DNA from: SFDP01 sp051891855 | GTDB lineage: Bacteria; Bacillota; Clostridia; Lachnospirales; Lachnospiraceae | Assembly (NCBI GenBank): GCA_051891855.1 | Contig: JBJFFP010000052.1 | Span: 1 to 36,877, forward strand | DNA: 36,877 bases | Direction of reading: 5' to 3' | Shown here: positions 1-6,710 of the stretch, in pieces | Layout of the letters: the number at the start of each line of letters is the position of its first letter | Numbering within the stretch: the stretch's first letter is position 1 | Position numbers and translations under genes: made by a program | The notes under the pieces: generated by a model | The model's database searches: none | Seen by the model: only the letters and a program-made list of their open reading frames with translations | Told to the model about the DNA's origin: nothing

Positions 1-38
1 TATAACTCAACCTATAAGCAAGTGAATTATATCATTCT

Positions 39-83
39 CCCGGTAAAAATACAAGTTTTTAAAACTTGTCTGCCGGGCATTTT
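39..83 (+). terminator. Hairpin followed by T-run at left edge
   Basis: Nested inverted repeat: CCCGG (39-43) pairs with CCGGG (73-77), and a perfect 9-bp inner stem ACAAGTTTT (51-59) pairs with AAAACTTGT (61-69). The sequence CATTTTT follows. It looks like an intrinsic terminator for a gene to the left of the window, or a regulatory hairpin ahead of the recombinase. It covers the only in-frame start upstream of 141 (TTG at 66), which argues for starting the recombinase at 141. Confidence 0.45.
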
Positions 84-140
84 TATACCCAAAAACTGCT
101 ACTATATATAAACCGGTTTTTCTACCCAGAAAGGAAACCT

Positions 141-1769
141 ATGTACAATCAACCTACATATTCCCCTGATGAAATCATTATATATCTTCGCAAGTCAAGA
201 TCAGATGACCCCTCTCTCTCCGTTGAAGAGGTCTTACGGAAACATGAATCTATATTAAATGAATGGGCTGAAAGGAATCTTTCGAGCACTATTCCAGAAG
301 AAAACCGTTACCGGGAAATTGTATCCGGAGAAACTATTGAGGACAGGCCACAGGTTCAGGAGGTATTAAGGCTGATTGAGTCTCCTAAGTACAAAGCTAT
401 CCTTGTGGTAGAGATTCAGCGTTTAAGCCGTGGGGATCTGGAGGATTCTGGAAGACTGATTAAACTGCTGCGTTATACGAATACAGTTGTCATTACCCCA
501 CAGAAAACCTATAATTTGCATGACGAATATGACCGGGATATATTTGAACGTGAATTAAAGCGTGGAAATGAATTTCTTGAGTATCAAAAAAGGATTATGA
601 AGCGTGGTCGAGAAACCTCCGTAAAAAAGGGGAATTTCATTGGTTCTGTTGCTCCCTACGGATACGATAAAACTTTTATCATGGAGGGAAAAGAAAAATG
701 CCATACACTTAAACCCAATCCTGAAGAAGCTCCTATCGTAAAAATGATTTTTGATATGTATGTCAGACAGAATCTGGGAAGGGTCACTATTGCCAGAAAT
801 CTTAATGACCTCGGAATACGAACCAAAAAGGGAAACCTCTGGTCACAAGATGCCGTAAAGAGTATACTGGAGAATGAACATTATATTGGTAAAATCCGTT
901 GGAACCGCAGAAAAGGCCAGAATATAGTTGAAGGTGGTGAAATACGGCAAATCAGGCCTAAATCAAAACTTGGGGAATATTTGGTTTATGATGGCCGGCA
1001 TGAGCCTATTATCTCTGATGAGTTATTTCAGGCAGCAAGAGAAAAACAGGGTAAAAATCACAGGGCCAAACCTTCTACAAAGGTAAGAAATCCCCTCGCC
1101 GGACTTTTATATTGCCAGTGTGGCCGGGCTATGTCTCTTAGAACCTATAAAAAGAATGGTCAGGAACGCTCCGCTCCCCGGATGCTGTGCGATAATCAAT
1201 CCTATTGTGGTACTTCTTCTGCCCTCTATTCAGAAATCCTTGATCAGGTTCGTGAAGTGCTGCAGGACTGTATTAATAATTTTGAAATTAAAATACAGAA
1301 TGATGATAAGACTGCTGCCAAACTTCACTCAGACCTTATTAAGCAGTTGAAAAATAAATTGAATGAGTTGGATAAAAAAGAAATAGCTCTCTGGGAATCT
1401 CAGGCTGATCCAGACCCTGATAAGAGGATGCCTCACCATGTATTTAAGGCTCTTAAGGAAAAGCTATTGAAAGAAAAGGAAGAAACTCAGCAAGCTCTAA
1501 ATAATGCTACAGCTTCTCTTCCGGTACCCATTAACTATGAGGAAAAGATGAAGAATTTCAAAGAAGCACTCTATTCTCTTGATAATTCTCAAATACCCGC
1601 AGAGCAGAAAAATATTCTTTTGAAAAACTGTATTGAACGGATAGATTATAAACGAGATAAGGCTGAAAGATTGCATTGGTATAAAAACAATAAAACTATG
1701 CCCCATCTAAAGGTTGGCGGTAATTGGAGCTCTCCCGCTATTGACATGGATTTTAAATTAAACATATAA
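141..1769 (+). CDS. Large serine recombinase A (site-specific integrase)
   Basis: Integrates and excises a mobile element by serine-catalysed strand exchange. From the chosen ATG the protein is 542 aa. The N-terminal resolvase domain has the catalytic serine in YLRKSR (Ser19) and the conserved EIQRLSRGD stretch near residue 95. A Recombinase domain spans roughly residues 170-300. A zinc ribbon follows (Cys325, Cys327, Cys350, Cys356), then a Lys/Glu-rich coiled coil as usual for this family. The ATG at 141 has AAGGAA about 5 nt upstream; an in-frame TTG at 66 lies inside a hairpin and adds 25 residues with no similarity to resolvases. The gene ends about 28 bp from the point where cotJC homology begins, the usual place for such an integrase at an element end. 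It shares only family-level similarity with the recombinase at 2058-3632, so the two belong to different elements. The rest of its element lies left of the window. Confidence 0.93.
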   Translation: MYNQPTYSPDEIIIYLRKSRSDDPSLSVEEVLRKHESILNEWAERNLSSTIPEENRYREIVSGETIEDRPQVQEVLRLIESPKYKAILVVEIQRLSRGDLEDSGRLIKLLRYTNTVVITPQKTYNLHDEYDRDIFERELKRGNEFLEYQKRIMKRGRETSVKKGNFIGSVAPYGYDKTFIMEGKEKCHTLKPNPEEAPIVKMIFDMYVRQNLGRVTIARNLNDLGIRTKKGNLWSQDAVKSILENEHYIGKIRWNRRKGQNIVEGGEIRQIRPKSKLGEYLVYDGRHEPIISDELFQAAREKQGKNHRAKPSTKVRNPLAGLLYCQCGRAMSLRTYKKNGQERSAPRMLCDNQSYCGTSSALYSEILDQVREVLQDCINNFEIKIQNDDKTAAKLHSDLIKQLKNKLNELDKKEIALWESQADPDPDKRMPHHVFKALKEKLLKEKEETQQALNNATASLPVPINYEEKMKNFKEALYSLDNSQIPAEQKNILLKNCIERIDYKRDKAERLHWYKNNKTMPHLKVGGNWSSPAIDMDFKLNI

Positions 1770-1784
1770 TTTTTTGACTTCCAA

Positions 1785-1803
1785 CATGGGATACCAGATG
1801 AAT
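1785..1803. other. Junction of element A with cotJC (att site)
   Basis: The recombinase A stop (1767-1769) is followed by 27 bp of AT-rich DNA, and cotJC similarity begins at GATGAATTGGGG. The crossover core must lie within roughly 1785-1803. The exact core cannot be read because the other end of the element is outside the window. Confidence 0.55.
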
Positions 1804-2014
1804 TGGGGCACCTGGAAATGGTGGGCGCCATCGTCCATCAGCTTACCCGTAATCTGAGTATGGAGGAAATCGAAAATTCTGGCTTTGGCCCTTATTATAT
1901 CGACCATACCATTGGCGTTTGGCCACAGTCTGCAGGAGGTGTTCCCAATACCGCAAATCAGTTCCAGTCTAAGGGTGATGTGATCACCGACCTGACTGAG
2001 GATCTGGCGGCAGA
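1797..2014 (+). pseudogene. cotJC: Internal fragment of cotJC (manganese catalase-like spore coat protein)
   Basis: An open frame without its own start reads ELGHLEMVGAIVHQLTRNL, then IDHTIGVWPQ, SKGDVITDL and TEDLAA. I recognise this as the middle of CotJC, a manganese-catalase-fold inner spore coat protein. Both ends are cut: similarity starts abruptly at the GAA TTG of the E-x-x-H motif (about 1797-1803) and stops after GCGGCAGA (about 2014), where CotJC should continue AAEQKAR. The frame then runs through unrelated AT-rich DNA to a stop at 2034-2036. A serine recombinase gene sits within 30-45 bp of each end, one on each strand. The simplest reading is one host gene interrupted at two positions, with the 5' exon left of element A and the 3' exon right of the ICE, both outside the window. 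If both elements excise precisely the gene would be restored. The family call rests on remembered CotJC sequence. Confidence 0.85.
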
Positions 2015-2057
2015 TGGTGATTCGTTATATAGATAACTTATATACGCTTGTCCGATA
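2010..2057. other. Junction of cotJC with the ICE (left att site)
   Basis: cotJC similarity breaks after GCGGCAGA (2007-2014). The next 43 bp are AT-rich, hold the short inverted repeat GTTAT-atag-ATAAC, and lead directly into the stop codon of recombinase B at 2058. This is where the left end of the ICE should lie; the partner site would be beyond the right edge. Confidence 0.55.
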
Positions 2058-3632
2058 CTAGAATCTCCAATGAATATTTATTGGTGGTAAATCATTCTTA
2101 TGTATCTTCTTTTCACATCTGCCTATCTCTATATACTCAATAAGGTTATCAATAATCACTCTATTCAGATGCTGTATATTCTTATACTGCTCCAATATAT
2201 CCAGCTTACTTTTTATTTTATCCGTTGAAGCAGCCAGCTCATTAAGCTTATCCACTAAGACAAGCTCTCTGTTTTCTTTCTTTTTGAGTTCTTCATCAAA
2301 GCCAGATTTTAAAAAGAGAAAATCCGTCTCCGTAATAATCTCTTTCGCCTTATCCAGATACAGATCCCGCACAGCCTTTTTTAAGGCTTCGGACTCTGCC
2401 CGTATAGTCTGCAGCTCTTTATTAAGTCTGCTCCTTCTATCTTCTGTTTCATTTTTGATCAAGATATAGGATTGAGCAGAGGCTTCATCAAAATAGAGAT
2501 TAATCATTTTATTCAGTTCTTCCAGAATCGCTTGTTCCAGAAAACGTTGTGCTATAATGGCTCCTTTACAGTCTGCACCAACCTTCCGCTGTGGGCAGAT
2601 CAGATAACGAAATTCTCTGTTTTTTGCCGAACGCATCGTATACCCACAGTACATACATCTGGTTTTTTTCGCAAAAAGCCCCAATTCACCGGTACACATT
2701 GGTTTAGCCCGCTCCGTTCTAATCCTTTGAACCCTATCCCATAATTCTTTTTCAATAATAGCTTCGTGAGTTCCCTCTACCCTTATCCACCGTTCCTCAG
2801 GAACCGGACTGCTGGTTAGGCTCTTATAGGTTTTATTTTCATATTTGCCCTGTACCATATTTCCAATATACATTTCATTGGAAATCATACTGGCAATTGA
2901 ATAGTATTTCCACAGACCACTGTTGCTTTTTCCTCCACCCCCATACTTCATTCCCTTGAGCCGTTTATAGGCTGTTGGATTTGGAATTCCTCTTTCATTA
3001 AGCTGTCTGGCTATACTCACCTTTCCTATCCCCGCAGCATAAAGTTCAAATACTTCACGAACAACAGCTGCAGCTTCCGGATCAATAATCAGATGGCCTT
3101 TATTCTCCGGGTCTTTTATATAGCCATATAGAGCAAATGATCCAATATGCAATCCTTTTTTACGGTGATCGGTGAGGACGGTTTTAATGCTCTCAGACAA
3201 ATCCTCCAGATACCACTCATTGACCAGACCATTAATCTGCCTGGATTTCTTATTTCCTTTATTATCTGTATCTGCATTGTCTGCAAATCCCACAAAGCGG
3301 ATTCCCCATTCGACAAAATCCCGGTGAATGATCTTTTCTACCAGCTCCAGCTCTCTGGTAAATCTTGATTGAGATTTACAGAGTACAATGCCGAATTTCT
3401 TTTCCCTGGCCTCCTCTAACAGCCTGTTAAATCCGGGTCTATTACGATTGCTCCCCTGATAGTCATCATCCACATAGATATTGTATATAGTCCATCCCTG
3501 TCTGCTTGCATAGTCAACCAACATACTAATTTGATTCTGTATGGATTGGCTGTAGTCATTTCTATCCAGCTTGTCTCGGTCTTCAGCTGAAAGACGGCAA
3601 TAAATTGCTACCAAATTACTTCTTTTCATCAT
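2058..3632 (-). CDS. Large serine recombinase B (ICE integrase, TnpX-like)
   Basis: Catalyses integration and excision of the conjugative element to its right. The protein is 524 aa. The resolvase domain begins with AIYCRLSAEDRD, catalytic Ser15, and carries QSRFTREL near residue 105, all typical of the TnpX/Tn1549 type of large serine recombinase. A Recombinase domain follows (about 160-290). The zinc ribbon reads CMYCG and later CPQ and CKG. A long charged coiled coil leads to the C-terminus. Two adjacent ATGs (3630-3632 and 3627-3629) follow GGGAGA; the second has the better spacing. The gene lies at the extreme left end of the ICE, convergent with recombinase A across the cotJC fragment, and is the last gene of a - strand series starting with the 58-aa and zinc-ribbon proteins. 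It is probably controlled by the XRE regulator region at 4758-4855. Confidence 0.93.
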   Translation of the reverse strand: MMKRSNLVAIYCRLSAEDRDKLDRNDYSQSIQNQISMLVDYASRQGWTIYNIYVDDDYQGSNRNRPGFNRLLEEAREKKFGIVLCKSQSRFTRELELVEKIIHRDFVEWGIRFVGFADNADTDNKGNKKSRQINGLVNEWYLEDLSESIKTVLTDHRKKGLHIGSFALYGYIKDPENKGHLIIDPEAAAVVREVFELYAAGIGKVSIARQLNERGIPNPTAYKRLKGMKYGGGGKSNSGLWKYYSIASMISNEMYIGNMVQGKYENKTYKSLTSSPVPEERWIRVEGTHEAIIEKELWDRVQRIRTERAKPMCTGELGLFAKKTRCMYCGYTMRSAKNREFRYLICPQRKVGADCKGAIIAQRFLEQAILEELNKMINLYFDEASAQSYILIKNETEDRRSRLNKELQTIRAESEALKKAVRDLYLDKAKEIITETDFLFLKSGFDEELKKKENRELVLVDKLNELAASTDKIKSKLDILEQYKNIQHLNRVIIDNLIEYIEIGRCEKKIHKNDLPPINIHWRF

Positions 3633-3669
3633 TCTCCCAAAAACAAACCAATATCCGATTTTATTATAC

Positions 3670-3846
3670 TCAGGATATTTTACTCTGTAAAATCATATTT
3701 ACCTGATAGGCATTGGCTTTATCACTTTCTCTTTGATTGATTATATTTACCCAAAGGCGTGTAAATTCCTCAGTACGTTTTTCCTGCGATTCATTGGTGA
3801 AATAATTATTACATGAACCTACATTTTCCGGAAATTCGTTTCTCAT
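3670..3846 (-). CDS. Small acidic protein (58 aa), unknown
   Basis: A short gene beginning ATG AGA AAC GAA TTT, with a strong ribosome binding site AAAAGGAG six nt upstream. It encodes 58 aa: MRNEFPENVGSCNNY at the start and QVNMILQSKIS at the end, with a central TEEFTRLWVNIINQRES helix-like stretch. It lies 37 bp upstream of recombinase B and reads in the same direction. Small proteins in this position often act as recombination directionality factors or regulators, but I do not recognise a family and that role is only inferred from position. The clear RBS and tight spacing support it as a real gene. Confidence 0.6.
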   Translation of the reverse strand: MRNEFPENVGSCNNYFTNESQEKRTEEFTRLWVNIINQRESDKANAYQVNMILQSKIS

Positions 3847-3905
3847 AACAGACTCCTTTTATCTTTAGAAAATATATGTTTATAGCAGCTTGTACTATTC
3901 AGTTA

Positions 3906-4010
3906 ATTAAACCTCTTTGTGTGACAGACATTCTCGGAGTTTGGGAGAGAAAGAATGTCTATCCTCTTCAACGGGTTGTGACGATTATCCGCCACACAAA
4001 GAGGTTTAAT
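3906..4010. repeat. 18-bp perfect inverted repeat with nested hairpin
   Basis: ATTAAACCTCTTTGTGTG (3906-3923) is exactly matched by its reverse complement at 3993-4010. Inside it AGACATTCT (3926-3934) pairs with AGAATGTCT (3952-3960) around a 17-nt loop. The whole 105-bp unit can fold into a two-tier stem. It sits just upstream of the 58-aa gene in a gene-free region. It could be a regulatory RNA structure, a recombination-factor binding site, or a tiny non-autonomous insertion; no clear target-site duplication is visible. Confidence 0.6.
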
Positions 4011-4019
4011 AATTTAATA

Positions 4020-4372
4020 AAAATGCCGGTGGCCTTGGTAGGCTCCATAGGACTTTCACCTCCCCGCCTGCATTATGGCCGGGCCGCGAGTTACGGAAGT
4101 ATCATTATCAGTATATAGGCTGTCATCGCATGAAGATATCACCACTATCTTATTAGCAGCTAAAGGTATTTGCTCACCAGCAAAAGGATCATCGCATCTC
4201 TTATCATTCGTATAAGACCCGCTGCAAGCTCTCCGGGAAGAACGAATCCAGGACTCCCCGCATCACCTATATACAACGTTACCGGACTTTATCTCTATTT
4301 AGTTGCCAAGGTTCAGGTGATGTTTATAATAACCGGACTGATTTTGCAATTCCTCCTGTAATGGGGAATTAA
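4020..4372 (-). other. Gene-free stretch, possible group II intron debris
   Basis: No credible protein-coding frame is present on either strand; short open frames are interrupted. On the - strand, 4020-4110 reads GTAACTCGCGGCCCGGCCAT, then GGCGGGGAGGTGAAAGTCC, then GGAGCCTACCAAGGCCACC. This resembles the domain I portion of bacterial group II introns, which often contain GGTGAAAGTCC. No domain V hairpin, GUGYG 5' end or reverse transcriptase is visible, so it is a remnant at most. The rest (4110-4372) holds GC-rich hairpin-forming stretches of unknown meaning. Confidence 0.25.
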
Positions 4373-4702
4373 CTATGCCGGATTATTAACTCTAAATAAT
4401 CGCTTTCCACATTCTACACAGCACTTGATTTTATACTTTTCTATCAGCTCCTGACTAAGCTTTTCTCCACATTTTGGACAAAGATAGGTATAATCCTGCC
4501 TGTTATAAATTAATTTCTCCGGAATCATATAATCTTTCAGTTCTTCATTCTCTTCCTGTAAATGCTGTGTGGCAGCTGCTATCATCTCTTCCGGATCTGG
4601 AGAGCTTTCCTGCTTAATCAGATGAATAGCTTTTAAAAAAGCTGCTTCAACGGAGTAGATTACTTTATCTGCAAAATTAAAATTAGGTAAATTGTTTATC
4701 AT
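4373..4702 (-). CDS. Zinc-ribbon protein, unknown function
   Basis: A 109-aa protein with an N-terminal helical part (ADKVIYSVEAAFLKAIHLI), an acidic middle (QHLQEENEELKD) and a C-terminal zinc ribbon: CPKCG near residue 75 and CCVECG near residue 94. The ATG at 4702 has no good ribosome binding site. A better site (AAGGAG at about 4742-4747) precedes another in-frame ATG at 4736-4738, but that frame hits TGA after ten codons, two codons before the 4702 ATG. Either a longer protein has a nonsense mutation in codon 11, or a 10-residue leader is translated first and ribosomes reinitiate. It has its own promoter (4780-4809), divergent from the XRE gene. It is probably an element regulator; the family is not recognised. 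Confidence 0.65.
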   Translation of the reverse strand: MINNLPNFNFADKVIYSVEAAFLKAIHLIKQESSPDPEEMIAAATQHLQEENEELKDYMIPEKLIYNRQDYTYLCPKCGEKLSQELIEKYKIKCCVECGKRLFRVNNPA

Positions 4703-4757
4703 ATATCAAATAAATGAGATCTTGGGCTCTAATTTCATAGTCTCCTTATTTTAATAT

Positions 4758-4770
4758 CTATTATTAATAG
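4758..4770. promoter_or_regulatory. Candidate operator palindrome
   Basis: CTATTA-T-TAATAG is a perfect 13-bp palindrome just downstream of the - strand promoter and upstream of the XRE repressor gene. It is a plausible binding site for that regulator. AT-rich palindromes of this length can also arise by chance. Confidence 0.35.
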
Positions 4771-4779
4771 TATTTTTAT

Positions 4780-4809
4780 ATTTTAGGCTATTTTTATTGG
4801 TATTGTCAA
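4780..4809 (-). promoter_or_regulatory. Promoter for the zinc-ribbon/recombinase side
   Basis: On the - strand a canonical -35 TTGACA (4804-4809) is followed, 18 bp on, by TAAAAT (4780-4785). Transcription would enter the 4702/4738 gene and perhaps continue to recombinase B. Its -35 box overlaps the -35 of the opposing promoter. Confidence 0.55.
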
Positions 4810-4832
4810 TCTTTTCCTCTATAAAATGTTAT
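4803..4832 (+). promoter_or_regulatory. Promoter for the XRE regulator
   Basis: On the + strand TTGTCA (4803-4808) is followed after 18 bp by TGTTAT (4827-4832), about 20 bp before the ribosome binding site of the XRE gene. The -10 box is imperfect. The sequence ATTGTCAAT provides the -35 element for both directions, so the two promoters should compete or be controlled together. Confidence 0.45.
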
Positions 4833-4854
4833 TTTAAAATCAGAGGTGATAAAA

Positions 4855-5238
4855 TTGGACATCAGCACTCGTATAAAGAAAGAGCGATTGAACCTTAATC
4901 TAACCCAAAAAAAGCTTGCTAAACAATTAGGAATCTCACAAAAAACAGTTTCTTCCTATGAAAGAGGTAAATGCATTCCTCCAATTGACATATTGAAGAA
5001 GCTTGCGGAGACATTTAACGTTACAACAGATTATCTATTAGGGATTACGGATGAGCATTTTGATAAAAATAGCCTTAAAATTGCTGTTGAACCAAAGGAA
5101 TATCGGTTACTTTCTATATTTAGGAAATTAGACAGTGACTATAAAGATATTATTTGGGGAGAAATTTTAAAGTATCAAAAACTCCAAGAACATTCTTTTA
5201 TGAAGAATAAAAAAGAAACTCAAAAACAGCAAGCATAG
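4855..5238 (+). CDS. XRE-family transcriptional regulator
   Basis: A DNA-binding repressor of the Cro/C1 type, about 127 aa. The HTH_3 domain occupies roughly residues 4-62: RIKKERLNLNLTQKKLA, then GISQKTVSSYERGK, and it ends at the typical TTDYLLG. The C-terminal half is charged and probably helical, without a peptidase motif. I chose the TTG at 4855 because AGAGGTGAT (4842-4850) is a good ribosome binding site four nt upstream; the GTG at 4846 lies within that site. The gene is divergent from the zinc-ribbon gene across a shared promoter region and is followed by the DUF2726 gene with a 64-bp gap. Such repressors usually keep excision and transfer genes silent in mobile elements, so it is the best candidate for the ICE's lifestyle regulator. 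Confidence 0.88.
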   Translation: MDISTRIKKERLNLNLTQKKLAKQLGISQKTVSSYERGKCIPPIDILKKLAETFNVTTDYLLGITDEHFDKNSLKIAVEPKEYRLLSIFRKLDSDYKDIIWGEILKYQKLQEHSFMKNKKETQKQQA

Positions 5239-5302
5239 TGATATTTTCCAAAACAAAAAAGAATAATCATTAAATTATTTAAGGAGGCTTTATACTATTA
5301 TT

Positions 5303-5941
5303 ATGGGTGAAAGAAAAATTCAGCTAAAGAAACGCGTATGGGATAGTAAAGAAGAACTGTACACTTATAATTTCTTAAAATCACTTATAAACGAGGAAGC
5401 TTATAAACTATTTCCTCATATTGTGTTAAGAGATATATTTGATAATTTAGAGGTTCCTACTAGAGATTATCATATTGATTTCCTCATTACAAATAAAGTT
5501 GGAAATCCTATCCTTGGGATTGAAATTAATGGTCCACACCATCAGAATAATCTATCTTTTAAAACTAAAGATGCAGAAAAGCAATTTCTCTTTTCAGAGC
5601 ATTCAATTCCACTTGTTTTTATTCCCATTTGTGAAATATATGATAAGAGAATTGATGAAATAGAGGAAAGTGAATATATTAGACGTTTGGAAAAAGTAAT
5701 ATTAGATTTTATTGCTCCTTTTTACTACCATATTTCCATACCTCATTATTGTCCAAAATGTTCTGATATGATGGAATTCTACTATAATAATACCTCCAAT
5801 AAAAAACAAGCTTACATCAATGATAGCCATAAATCAAATAAATTTTATATGTGCAGTAATTGTAAAAGTGATGAAGACAATGACAAGCCTTATTGCATCG
5901 ATTCTCAGGATGTTATGCTTCCATTTAAATCAAATGAATAG
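5303..5941 (+). CDS. DUF2726-type nuclease-fold protein with zinc ribbon
   Basis: A 212-aa protein. Residues about 15-110 match the DUF2726 pattern, a PD-(D/E)xK nuclease-like fold: HIDFLI with Asp59, GIEINGPHH with Glu74, then DAEKQ (Asp90, Lys93) and IPLVFIPI. The E-x-K lysine is replaced by Asn76 in EIN, as is common in this family, so activity is uncertain. The C-terminal part has two CxxC pairs (Cys150/153, Cys184/187) that form a zinc ribbon. AAGGAGG (5281-5287) lies 15 nt before the ATG at 5303, further than usual; a non-standard ATT at 5297 would fit better, but ATG is kept. It is co-directional with the XRE regulator and ends at a bidirectional terminator. A DNA-processing or defence role as ICE cargo is inferred from fold and location. 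Confidence 0.75.
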   Translation: MGERKIQLKKRVWDSKEELYTYNFLKSLINEEAYKLFPHIVLRDIFDNLEVPTRDYHIDFLITNKVGNPILGIEINGPHHQNNLSFKTKDAEKQFLFSEHSIPLVFIPICEIYDKRIDEIEESEYIRRLEKVILDFIAPFYYHISIPHYCPKCSDMMEFYYNNTSNKKQAYINDSHKSNKFYMCSNCKSDEDNDKPYCIDSQDVMLPFKSNE

Positions 5942-5964
5942 GAATATTGTATACATATTTTTAT

Positions 5965-6008
5965 GAAAAAACAGAGCAAGTACTTCATACTTGCTCTGTT
6001 CGTTTTTC
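5965..6008. terminator. Bidirectional intrinsic terminator
   Basis: A perfect 13-bp stem AACAGAGCAAGTA (5970-5982) with its complement at 5988-6000 and a CTTCA loop. It is flanked by an A-run on the left and T-rich CGTTTTT on the right, so it ends both the + strand DUF2726 gene and the - strand membrane protein gene, whose last codons lie within the stem. Confidence 0.85.
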
Positions 6009-6488
6009 AAACTTTCTTTTCAAATACTCATATTCTCTGGCCATTCTTCTATATTCTCTATCCCTGAAATGACTGGAGCCATCTATATCTTTATCCAAAT
6101 CGTATGTTAATGAATAGCTATAATACTGTTTCTCTAACTCCTCTAGCGAAGTAATCGCTTGAAAATATCTTATATCCATATGCTCCGGAGTTCCTATGAA
6201 TAAATCCAGAAAGCGAAAGCCTGGCTTCCAATACCGAACTACTGCTGTGATCATAGAGATAACTGTTCCAATCAAAACAGGAATTCCTAAAAATAAGTAA
6301 TATGGAATAATAGCTTCATACTTTAATGCAGATGCCGCATCCCAATAAATAATCCCCAAACCTACAAACCAGACAAAAAGTCCCATGAGACGAAGTTTCA
6401 TTAAAAGTACATAAATAATTTTTATCACAAATAGAAAAATATTTACAAGAATATTTACCAAAAATAAAACAATTGAAACTCCATTCAT
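5985..6488 (-). CDS. Membrane protein with charged C-terminal tail
   Basis: A 167-aa protein. The hydrophobic segments are about residues 5-30, 33-50 and 59-86, so it should be a small integral membrane protein. The C-terminal 80 residues are soluble, with SLEELEKQYYSYSLTYD and a run of Arg/Tyr/Glu-rich sequence to the end. The tail vaguely recalls the helical part of J-like proteins, but no HPD motif is present and I do not assign a family. AGGAGA seven nt upstream of the ATG supports the start. The coding end overlaps the intrinsic terminator at 5965-6008. It lies between the regulator/nuclease pair and the acyltransferase and is probably accessory cargo. Confidence 0.75.
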   Translation of the reverse strand: MNGVSIVLFLVNILVNIFLFVIKIIYVLLMKLRLMGLFVWFVGLGIIYWDAASALKYEAIIPYYLFLGIPVLIGTVISMITAVVRYWKPGFRFLDLFIGTPEHMDIRYFQAITSLEELEKQYYSYSLTYDLDKDIDGSSHFRDREYRRMAREYEYLKRKFEKRTEQV

Positions 6489-6582
6489 AATTTTCTCCTA
6501 GTAGTATACTTCTAAAAAAAGGTGGTCTTCCATAGAAGCCCAACCCTTAACTTTTTTATTTCCCGCTCATAATAGGTACGCC

Positions 6583-6604
6583 ATTTATTAAGCATTGCTA
6601 CTGT
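6583..6604. repeat. Imperfect direct repeat, left copy
   Basis: This 22-bp segment matches 8215-8236 at 19 of 22 positions (ATTTATT-AG-ATTGCTACT core). The two copies flank the acyltransferase and small-gene cargo, 1.6 kb apart. They may mark a past insertion by recombination, or may be chance in AT-rich DNA. Confidence 0.3.
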
Positions 6605-6710
6605 ACAATTATGTTACAAGAAATCTGAAAATGTGTCAACTATCTCTGTACCATAATAGCTATCTCAATCCGTTATAACACGTCAGCGAAATACATAAAC
6701 TATGGATTTT

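Noticed and set aside
66..140. N-terminal extension of recombinase A from a TTG at 66
   Set aside because: It lies in a hairpin, lacks an RBS, and does not resemble resolvases; ATG 141 has an RBS and the right distance to the catalytic serine.
1803..2036. Independent 77-aa gene starting at TTG 1803
   Set aside because: The frame is the middle of cotJC with no RBS; its last residues are read from element DNA.
4170..4361. 63-aa + strand ORF in the gene-free stretch
   Set aside because: No RBS and no family; it lies in a hairpin-rich, probably non-coding region.
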